Shown here in pieces: positions 13,818 through 19,665 of a stretch of 19,665 nucleotides of DNA. The position numbers and the translations under genes were made by a program. Positions within the stretch are counted from its first letter, which is position 1; the number at the start of each line of letters is the position of its first letter. The stretch covers positions 1 to 19,665 of the forward strand of contig JALOSH010000013.1 in the NCBI GenBank assembly GCA_025458545.1. The letters are read 5' to 3'. The notes under the pieces are model-generated. The model was not told the origin of the DNA, did no database searches, and saw nothing but the letters and a program-made list of their open reading frames with translations. The DNA comes from Hydrogenophaga sp. GTDB lineage: Bacteria > Pseudomonadota > Gammaproteobacteria > Burkholderiales > Burkholderiaceae.

Positions 13818-15368
13818 TCAGGCTGGTACCGCGACCTGGGGCCGCCCGAGCCGCACCGGGGACACATATTCCTTGCGGTAGATTTCGAACGGCATGGTGT
13901 CGGCCGCTTCGATGGCGCGCTGGTCTTCCAGGGATTTGGCGGCCATGGCCTCGTATCGCGCCTGCTGCTGTGGGCTCCACGGCAGGCTGAGCAGGTGCTC
14001 GTGGGTCCGCAAGGACTGATCGCGCACAAAACCCAGGAACGAATCGCCGTGCGGCTGCCGGATGGCCGCGAGCACACGTGCAGATGGCAGTGTCTCGGGC
14101 GCCAGCAAGGAAGCCTGCGCCTGCTGCACAGCGGCCGCGTGCTCGCCCCCACCCTGCACCGCATCCAGCGCCCGCGCCAGCGGGCCCAGCTCATTCAGCA
14201 GCTCAGCCCCCCAGTCGATCAGCGGCACCTGTTGGCCCTGGCGCTCCAGGCACAGACCCGGCTCGCGCCCACGCGCTGCCGTGAGGTGCTGGTTGCGCTT
14301 GAGTTCGTGGATCTCTTCGGGTGTGTCGGCCGGGCTGTGGCTGAGCAGGCAATGCAGCAGGAACACGTCGAGAAAACGCAGCGTGGAGCGGCCGATGCCG
14401 AGCGGCTCGAAGGGATCGAGGTCCATCAGCCGCACCTCGACGTATTCGACCCCGCGCTCGCGCAGGGCGTGCAGTGGCCGCTCGCCAGAAAAGATCACCC
14501 GCTTGGGCCGGATCGTGCCGTAGAACTCGTTTTCAATTTGAAGCAGCGTGGTGGCGAGCTGGTTGTAATCGCCTCCGGGATTGCGGATGCCCAGCGCCTC
14601 ATAGGCCGGCCAGGGCCGGGTGAGCGCGTCGTGCAGCGAAGCGGCATAACCCTCCAGACCGTTGTAGCTCACGTTCAGGGTGGCCTGGGCGTCGCTCTGG
14701 TAGCCGAGGCGACCCATGCGCAGGCTGGTGCCGTGGGGCATGTGCAGCGTGCCACCACTGCCCAGCGGCTGCAGCTCGTGCTGCCGACCCTCGACAAAGG
14801 TGGAGCAGAGTGCGGGCGAGGCGCCGAACAGGACCAGCAGCAGAAACGCGTGGCGGCGGAAGTTGCGGATGAGCGCGAAGTAGCCGTCGTTGTCCACACC
14901 GGGCAGCGACCAGTTGTAGTGAATGCCGCTGATGGTCTGCATGCGCCGGCCATAGCGGTGGCCCAGGCCCATGCGGTAGACGCTCTTGGCGCGGCCCACG
15001 TTGGAGCTGCCGTAGCGTCCGAGCGGAATGGTTTCATCGGTGGGCAGGCCACACGGCATGCTGGATGCCCAGAGCATCTCGTCGCCGACAGCTTTCAGGC
15101 TGCGCACGGTGTACTGGTGCACCTCGGCAAGCTCGGCCAGGCAGCTGTCCACACTGCCGTGCACGCCGGTGATGAGTTCCAGCTGCGACTCGCTGTAATC
15201 GGTGGTGATGTGCGGGTGGGTGAGCGCACTGCCCAGCGCTGCCGGGTGGGGCGTGAGGGCGAGTTTGCCGTCGGGCTGAGCGCGCAGGCTTTCTTTCTCC
15301 AGCCCGCGCTTCATGCCGCGCAGCCGCTCTTTGCCCAGGCCTTCCAGCCTGTGTTGCAGGGAAGTCAT
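13818..15368 (-). CDS. gshA: Glutamate-cysteine ligase (E. coli type)
   Basis: This 516-residue protein is the first enzyme of glutathione synthesis, joining glutamate and cysteine with ATP in the cytoplasm. Recognisable GshA pieces are GMKRGLEKESLR near residue 18, ALTHPHITTDYSESQLELIT, the run beginning ASSMPCGLPTDETIPLGRYG, YGRRMQTISGIHYNWSLP, and QIENEFYGTIRPKR, followed by EVRLMDLDPFEPLGI. Length fits the gamma-glutamate-cysteine ligase of E. coli (about 518). ATG 15368 opens the usual MTSLQHRLE N-terminus; the ribosome site is weak. It follows dusC by 34 bases on the same strand, so cotranscription is likely. Confidence 0.95.
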   Translation of the reverse strand: MTSLQHRLEGLGKERLRGMKRGLEKESLRAQPDGKLALTPHPAALGSALTHPHITTDYSESQLELITGVHGSVDSCLAELAEVHQYTVRSLKAVGDEMLWASSMPCGLPTDETIPLGRYGSSNVGRAKSVYRMGLGHRYGRRMQTISGIHYNWSLPGVDNDGYFALIRNFRRHAFLLLVLFGASPALCSTFVEGRQHELQPLGSGGTLHMPHGTSLRMGRLGYQSDAQATLNVSYNGLEGYAASLHDALTRPWPAYEALGIRNPGGDYNQLATTLLQIENEFYGTIRPKRVIFSGERPLHALRERGVEYVEVRLMDLDPFEPLGIGRSTLRFLDVFLLHCLLSHSPADTPEEIHELKRNQHLTAARGREPGLCLERQGQQVPLIDWGAELLNELGPLARALDAVQGGGEHAAAVQQAQASLLAPETLPSARVLAAIRQPHGDSFLGFVRDQSLRTHEHLLSLPWSPQQQARYEAMAAKSLEDQRAIEAADTMPFEIYRKEYVSPVRLGRPQVAVPA

Positions 15369-15402
15369 ACAAGGGTTCTTTTTGCGTATCCGGGGGCGCA
15401 AG

Positions 15403-16443
15403 TTAACACGGCTGGCCCATTTCTGCTGCCGGCGTGGCGAACGACTCTTCGTGTACGAAACGGCGCGCGGCCGCCGCGACCGGCGCGATGGGCGTGTTCG
15501 GCCACACCGCATGGTGCTGCAACCAGGCCTCGATCTGCAGCGGGTCGTTGCACACCCGCAGTTGGTCGAAGGCGGTCTGCGCCTCGGTATGGCGTTTGCG
15601 CAGGTAGTTGAGCCATTGCTTGAACCGCCCGGCGCGGTGTCGCCGCTCCACGCGACCACTCACCTGCTGCCAGAACACCGCCAGCAACGGCAAGACTTCG
15701 CTCCATGAGACGCCGCCCAGCCCCTTGATGGCCAGCGCCAACCCAGGGTCCGTCACCAGACCACGACCGATCATGAGCGCCTCGCATCCGGTCACCTCGC
15801 GGCAGCGTTCGGCATCGGCCACGCTCCAGATTTCGCCGTTGGCGATCACCCGCATCGGCCCGGCGGGCAGCGATTCCCGCACCTGCGCAATGCGCTCCCA
15901 GTAGGCCGGCGGCCGGTAGCCATCGGCCTTGGTCCGGGCATGGATCACCAGTTCATCGGCGCCCGCCTCGGCGATGGCGTGTGCGCATTCCTCGGCCCGG
16001 CGGTCGTCGTTGAAACCCAGCCGCATCTTGGCCGACACCGGCACCGGTTGTGGAACGGCGCGGCGCACGGCGGTCACGATGCGACCGATCAGCTCGGGCT
16101 CGTCCAGCAGCACGGCGCCGCCGCGGCTCTGGTTCACCGTTTTGGCCGGGCAGCCGAAGTTCAGGTCCACCCCATGGCCGCCCAGACCGGCGAGCCGCGC
16201 CGCGTTGTCGGCCAGGCACGAAGGATCGGACCCCAGCAGCTGCGCGCGCACCGGCACACCCGCGCGTGTGTAGCCGCCGTTGCGCAGCTCCGGCACCACG
16301 CGCACAAAAGCGCGCTCGGGCAACACGGTGTCGGTCACGCGGATGAACTCGCTCACGCAGCGGTCGATGCCACCGGCGCGGGTGAGCACGTCGCGCAAGG
16401 TCGCGTCCAGCAGGCCCTCCATGGGCGCGAGCAACAGGGTCAT
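15403..16443 (-). CDS. dusC: tRNA-dihydrouridine(16) synthase DusC
   Basis: This 346-residue FMN enzyme reduces uridine 16 of tRNA to dihydrouridine. Its motifs are LLLAPMEGLLD at the start, VDLNFGCPAKTVN with catalytic Cys98, SAKMRLG, and VIHARTK with His168, then NGEI and the EALMIGRG block. The MEG (not MAG) opening and C-terminal helical domain favour DusC over DusA or DusB. ATG 16443 gives the proper start. Upstream on the minus strand an AT-rich GATAAAAT stretch (16488-16495) could be a -10 element, but no matching -35 was seen. It is divergent from the fecR-like gene. Confidence 0.93.
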   Translation of the reverse strand: MTLLLAPMEGLLDATLRDVLTRAGGIDRCVSEFIRVTDTVLPERAFVRVVPELRNGGYTRAGVPVRAQLLGSDPSCLADNAARLAGLGGHGVDLNFGCPAKTVNQSRGGAVLLDEPELIGRIVTAVRRAVPQPVPVSAKMRLGFNDDRRAEECAHAIAEAGADELVIHARTKADGYRPPAYWERIAQVRESLPAGPMRVIANGEIWSVADAERCREVTGCEALMIGRGLVTDPGLALAIKGLGGVSWSEVLPLLAVFWQQVSGRVERRHRAGRFKQWLNYLRKRHTEAQTAFDQLRVCNDPLQIEAWLQHHAVWPNTPIAPVAAAARRFVHEESFATPAAEMGQPC

Positions 16444-16579
16444 GGGATGGTGGGGAGGCGGGTCCGGCCAAGAGCGGACCGGCCGCGATTTTATCGGGCG
16501 GGCTTCGGTCGCGGCTTGCCGGGAGCGTGGCCACTCCGGTACCATCGTCGCGCCCCTGCATTCCCCCCGGAGTTTGTTC

Positions 16580-17056
16580 ATGCGCCTGTCCCCCGTCTTG
16601 CCACTGTCGATGTCTCTGCTGCTGGCCGCACCCTGGTGCCTCGCACAGACCGCGGTGCAGCCCCCTTCCGAAGCGCCGCGCGTCGGCACTTTCAAGCAGG
16701 TGCAGGGTGAAGCCTGGATCGGCGCTGCGGACGCGCGCCGGGCACCCTCGCCGGGCGATGGCCTGCGCGAGGCCGAGCGCGTGAGCACCGGCAAGACCGG
16801 TGCCGCCACCATCACCCTCAAAGACGGCACGGTGCTGACCCTCGGTCCGAACACCACGGTGGACCTGAACCAGTTCCAGTTCGACGCCACCACCCAGAAA
16901 GGCAACTTCGCACTCGACCTGTTGCAAGGCTCGATCCGCGTCGTCACCGGCCTGCTCGCACGGATCAACCCCGATCTGTTCAAAATCTCCACCCCCACCG
17001 CAGTGGTCGGCGTGCGCGGTACCGACTTCATCGTCGAAGCCCAAGCCGCGCGCTGA
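16580..17056 (+). CDS. FecR domain protein, secreted
   Basis: This 158-residue protein has a signal peptide (about residues 1-23, ending CLAQ) and one FecR domain: VGTFKQVQGEAWI, the LREAERVSTGKTGAATITLKDGTVLTLGPNT stretch, and the ending ISTPTAVVGVRGTDFIVE. Stand-alone periplasmic FecR-domain proteins in Comamonadaceae often sit beside an OmpA-like protein and a CHASE2-domain cyclase or kinase. Here the OmpA-like gene follows after 16 bases, but no CHASE2 gene does. A ribosome site GGAG lies at about 16569-16572. It is probably the first gene of the run to 19639. Confidence 0.88.
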   Translation: MRLSPVLPLSMSLLLAAPWCLAQTAVQPPSEAPRVGTFKQVQGEAWIGAADARRAPSPGDGLREAERVSTGKTGAATITLKDGTVLTLGPNTTVDLNQFQFDATTQKGNFALDLLQGSIRVVTGLLARINPDLFKISTPTAVVGVRGTDFIVEAQAAR

Positions 17057-17072
17057 ACCTGCTGGATCCCGC

Positions 17073-17690
17073 ATGCCCTTCAACAACCCATCCTCGATCC
17101 GCCGCACCGTCGCGCCCGCTGGCCTGGCGCTGTGCCTGCTGCTGACCGCCTGCGCCCCAGCCACACGCGTGACCCTGCTGCCGCAGGCCGACGGCCGGGC
17201 CAGCGCGGTGGAGGTCAGAACCGGCCAAGGCACCCAGTTGCTGACCCAGCCTTACCAGGTGGCCAAGGTGTCGCGCAATGGTGAGATCAGCTCGGACACC
17301 ACCACCGCCAACCAGGTGCGCGAGGCCCACCCCCTGCTGATCGCCTTGCAGCCGCTGCCGCCCGCCCGCTTTGTGCTGGAGTTCGAACCCGGCAGCTCGC
17401 AGCTGACCGCCGCCTCGCAGGCGCAGATCGCCAACGTGATCGCCCAGGCCCGCGAACGGGTGGGCGGGGAAATCGTGGTCACCGGCCACACCGACCGCCA
17501 GGGCACGCAGGAGGCCAACGACAAACTTTCGCTGGAGCGCGCCCAGGCGATCCGCACGCTGCTGGTCGAACGCGGCTTCAAGGCCGAGCTGATCGAGGCG
17601 GTGGGGCGCGGCGAACGCGAGCCGCTGGTGGCGACCGAGGACGAGGTGGTCGAGCCCCGCAACCGGCGCGCCGAGCTGTTGGTCCGCTGA
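17073..17690 (+). CDS. OmpA-family lipoprotein
   Basis: This 205-residue protein has a lipobox (LLTAC, Cys27) and a C-terminal OmpA/MotB peptidoglycan-binding domain: FVLEFEPGSSQLT, then VTGHTDRQGTQEANDKLS with Asp141, and EPRNRRAELLV with the conserved arginines at 198-199. It is therefore likely an outer-membrane lipoprotein gripping peptidoglycan. The middle section (about 40-85) is unassigned. Sixteen bases separate it from the FecR gene and one base from the HugZ-like gene, supporting one transcript. Confidence 0.9.
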   Translation: MPFNNPSSIRRTVAPAGLALCLLLTACAPATRVTLLPQADGRASAVEVRTGQGTQLLTQPYQVAKVSRNGEISSDTTTANQVREAHPLLIALQPLPPARFVLEFEPGSSQLTAASQAQIANVIAQARERVGGEIVVTGHTDRQGTQEANDKLSLERAQAIRTLLVERGFKAELIEAVGRGEREPLVATEDEVVEPRNRRAELLVR

Positions 17691-17691
17691 A

Positions 17692-18180
17692 GTGGCGGGC
17701 GAACACAGCCTCACCCGGGCGCTGCGCGGGCTGCTGGCGAACCACCGCACCGCTGCCCTGGGCACGCTGGATGAACACGGTGCGGTTGCGGTCTCGATGG
17801 TGCCGTTCGCCATCGACCCCGAAGACCGTAGCCTGGTGATCCACGTCAGCGGGCTGGCCGCGCACACGCGCCATCTGATGCACACCCCCCGCGTTTCCTT
17901 GCTGGTGAGCCAGGCCGAGGTGGCTGGCGAACCGGTGCACGCGCTGCCCCGCGTCACGCTCGACGCCATGGCCACACCGACCGAACCCGGCAGCACCGAC
18001 GCACAGGCCTGCCGCGCGGTGTACCTGGCGCGGTTTCCCGAAGCCGAACCCATGACGGCGCTCGGCGACTTCCGGTTCGTGCGCCTGCGCCCTCGGGGCG
18101 CGCGCCAGGTGGCGGGCTTCGGGGCTGCGCGCAGCCTGGACGCCGCCGAACTGGCCCAAGCCCTGGGACACGCGCCCTGA
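17692..18180 (+). CDS. HugZ-like PPOX-fold flavoprotein
   Basis: This 162-residue protein has a split-barrel domain like HugZ and other pyridoxamine-phosphate oxidase relatives: LLANHRTAALGTLDEHGAVA, then VSMVPFAIDP, VIHVSGLAAHTRHLMHTPRVSLLVS and a C-terminal YLARFPEAEPMTALGDFRFVRL with VAGFG. HugZ binds haem and takes part in haem breakdown; the extra C-terminal domain of full-length HugZ is missing, so haem use is not assured. The start is GTG at 17692, one base after the OmpA stop. Its stop overlaps the presumed CTG start of the next gene. Confidence 0.85.
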   Translation: MAGEHSLTRALRGLLANHRTAALGTLDEHGAVAVSMVPFAIDPEDRSLVIHVSGLAAHTRHLMHTPRVSLLVSQAEVAGEPVHALPRVTLDAMATPTEPGSTDAQACRAVYLARFPEAEPMTALGDFRFVRLRPRGARQVAGFGAARSLDAAELAQALGHAP

Positions 18181-18839
18181 ACCCGGAACGGCCCGGGCTG
18201 CAGCTGCTGCATGCCGACGACGCGCTGCTGGTGTTCGACAAACCCTCGGGCCTGCTCGCCGTGCCCGGGCGCGGCCCCGACAAACAGGACTGCCTGAGCA
18301 CCCGCGCCCAGGCCGCTTTTGCCGATGCCCTGGTGGTGCACCGGCTCGACATGGCGACCTCGGGCATCGTGGTCATGGGCCGCGGCCTGGAAGCCCAGCG
18401 CAGGCTGAGCGCGGCGTTCGAGAAACGACGCGTGCACAAGCGTTATGTTGCGGTGGTGGCGGGCGAGCTGGTGAACCCGCAACCCGACAACGGCTGGAAC
18501 ACCATCGATCTGCCCCTGATCCTGGACTGGCTGGCGCGACCGCGCAGCATCGTGCACCCCGAACTGGGCAAGCCCAGCATCACGCACTGGCGCATCGCGG
18601 CCGAGCCAGCGCCGGCGCAGGGCATGACCCGCCTGGAGTTGGCGCCCGTCACCGGCCGTTCCCACCAGTTGCGGGTGCACCTGCAAGCCATCGGCTTCCC
18701 GATCGTGGGCGACCCGCTGTACGCCAGCCCGGCGCAAGAAGCCCTGGCCAGCCGCCTGCTGTTGCACGCCCAGGCGCTGGAGATCCCGCACCCGGTCACC
18801 GATACCATGGTGCGTTTCGAATCCCCCTGCCCTTTTTGA
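18177..18839 (+). CDS. RluA family pseudouridine synthase, probable CTG start
   Basis: The protein carries the RluA-type catalytic motif HRLDMATSGIVV (catalytic Asp58 counted from the proposed start), an N-terminal FDKPSGLLAVPGRG, VHKRYVAVV, and the C-terminal GRSHQLRVHLQAIGFPIVGDPLY. It isomerises uridine in rRNA and/or tRNA. The conserved N-terminal stretch LQLLHADDALLVFDKPSG begins before any ATG, GTG or TTG: the first such codon is GTG 18231, which would cut the motif. In-frame CTG at 18177 overlaps the upstream TGA (CTGA) and restores a 220-residue protein. Upstream codons inside the HugZ-like gene hold no ATG/GTG/TTG nearby. A minor start or frameshift could also explain this. Confidence 0.85.
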   Translation: MNPERPGLQLLHADDALLVFDKPSGLLAVPGRGPDKQDCLSTRAQAAFADALVVHRLDMATSGIVVMGRGLEAQRRLSAAFEKRRVHKRYVAVVAGELVNPQPDNGWNTIDLPLILDWLARPRSIVHPELGKPSITHWRIAAEPAPAQGMTRLELAPVTGRSHQLRVHLQAIGFPIVGDPLYASPAQEALASRLLLHAQALEIPHPVTDTMVRFESPCPF

Positions 18840-18859
18840 CCAGCACCTGACACCACCGC

Positions 18860-19639
18860 ATGAGCCTCACCGCACAACACCTCGTCATCCTCACCGGCGC
18901 TTCGCGCGGCATGGGCCTGGCCATGGCCCGCCACCTGCTCACCAAAGACCGGCTGCTGCTCTGCATGTCGCGCCGCACCGTCCCCGAGCTGGAGGAACTG
19001 GCCCGCTTGCGCGGCGCGACCCTGGTGCAATGGTCCATGGACCTGAGCCAACCGAGCCAGGCCGCCGTTCGACTGGACGCCTGGCTGGACACGCAGAACA
19101 CCGCCGACATCGCCAGCGCCACCCTGATCAACAACGCCGGCATGATCCCGCGCATCGGGCCCATCGATCAATGCCCGGCCAACGAGCTGGAAGACGCCCT
19201 GCGGGTCGGGTTGGAGGCGCCGATGCAGCTGACCGCCGCCTTCCTGCGTGCCACCGGACACTGGGTCGCGGCTGGCTGGCGCGGTCCGCGCAAGGTGCTC
19301 AACATTTCCTCTGGCCTGGGCCGCCGCGCCATGGCGGCCCAGGCCCCGTACTGCGCCGCCAAAGCCGGGCTGGACCACTTCACCCGCTGCAGCGCACTGG
19401 ACGAAGCACAGCGCGAACACGGTGCCCGGCTGGTGTCGCTGGCGCCGGGCGTGATCGACACCGAGATGCAGGAACAGCTGCGCGCGGGCGACCCGGCCGC
19501 TTTCCCCGACCGCGAGCGTTTTGTGGAACTCCAGCGCCAGGGTCAACTCACAAGCCCAGAAGAGGCCGCCGCCCGCGTGCTGGCCTGGCTGCAGCGCCCC
19601 GACTTCGGTGACCAGCCGGTGGCCGACGTGCGGGACTGA
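18860..19639 (+). CDS. SDR family NAD(P)-dependent oxidoreductase
   Basis: This 259-residue classical short-chain dehydrogenase has the cofactor motif TGASRGMG (12-19), NNAG (91-94), catalytic Ser at about 150-151 (NISSG) and Tyr164-x3-Lys168 (YCAAK), followed by LAPGVIDTEM. It resembles the sepiapterin/benzil reductase-like subgroup (YueD type), which prefers NADPH, but the substrate is unknown. ATG 18860 lies 20 bases after the pseudouridine synthase stop, so it probably closes the run that starts at 16580. A GC palindrome follows the stop. Confidence 0.9.
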   Translation: MSLTAQHLVILTGASRGMGLAMARHLLTKDRLLLCMSRRTVPELEELARLRGATLVQWSMDLSQPSQAAVRLDAWLDTQNTADIASATLINNAGMIPRIGPIDQCPANELEDALRVGLEAPMQLTAAFLRATGHWVAAGWRGPRKVLNISSGLGRRAMAAQAPYCAAKAGLDHFTRCSALDEAQREHGARLVSLAPGVIDTEMQEQLRAGDPAAFPDRERFVELQRQGQLTSPEEAAARVLAWLQRPDFGDQPVADVRD

Positions 19640-19651
19640 GCCGGGCCCGGC
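19640..19651. terminator. GC-rich palindrome after SDR gene
   Basis: GCCGGGCCCGGC is self-complementary immediately after the stop codon and could form the beginning of a terminator, but it has no loop of useful size and no T-run before the window ends. Confidence 0.25.
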
Positions 19652-19665
19652 CCGGACCCGCCGCA

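Noticed and set aside
13995..15611. A 538-codon plus-strand frame opposite gshA
   Set aside because: Low-complexity Ala/Gln/Arg/Val composition antisense to well-conserved GshA; no independent support.
1..19665. CRISPR array, tRNA or rRNA genes
   Set aside because: No regularly spaced direct repeats, no cloverleaf-like segments with a TTCRA arm, and no ribosomal RNA sequence were seen by eye.

Overview
The window reads as chromosomal DNA from a high-GC betaproteobacterium, most likely the family Comamonadaceae (Hydrogenophaga/Acidovorax-like). This rests on uniformly high GC, gene density with very short gaps, a GshA of the E. coli type next to DusC, YlqF/RbgA, a split YeeE/YedE pair, and several small conserved families common in that group (DUF2322, DUF427, DUF938). 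The genus is inference. I saw no tRNA, rRNA, CRISPR array, complete insertion sequence, integrase or prophage block.

Layout. 1-1731 (minus): an M14-type zinc carboxypeptidase broken by a frameshift, then a normal SRAP (YedK/HMCES-like) gene, then the start of pyroglutamyl-peptidase, closely spaced. 1870-4031: a shortened DUF2322 gene (plus), a small unknown gene and a DTW-domain tRNA modification gene (both minus), and a PPOX flavoprotein (plus). 4163-4840 (minus): a second SRAP gene whose N-terminus lacks the catalytic Cys2. 4929-7000 (plus): a Gfo/Idh/MocA oxidoreductase coupled by ATGA to a secreted M23 metallopeptidase. 7274-8367 (plus): a lone T4 gp19/eCIS-type tail-tube protein coupled by GTGA to a DUF938 methyltransferase. 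8395-11034 (plus): two half-size YeeE/YedE membrane proteins, a TerB-like protein, a DsbG-like lipoprotein, a 46-residue basic protein and a DUF427 protein. 11065-12766 (minus): an NAD(P)H quinone oxidoreductase with an FNR-like box upstream, and RbgA/YlqF. 12885-13792 (plus): an SRPBCC protein and a small 2Fe-2S ferredoxin. 13818-16443 (minus): dusC and gshA, 34 bases apart. 16580-19639 (plus): a tight five-gene run of FecR-domain protein, OmpA-like lipoprotein, HugZ-like flavoprotein, RluA-type pseudouridine synthase (apparently with a CTG start) and an SDR oxidoreductase.

Most genes are ordinary housekeeping or accessory chromosomal genes. The items that deserve a second look are the orphan tail-tube gene fused translationally to a methyltransferase, the Cys2-less SRAP paralog 3.3 kb from an intact one, and two neighbouring genes (M14, DUF2322) that both look internally shortened, with a repeat resembling RAYT-associated DNA between them. 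I do not see a complete new defence or secretion system here.
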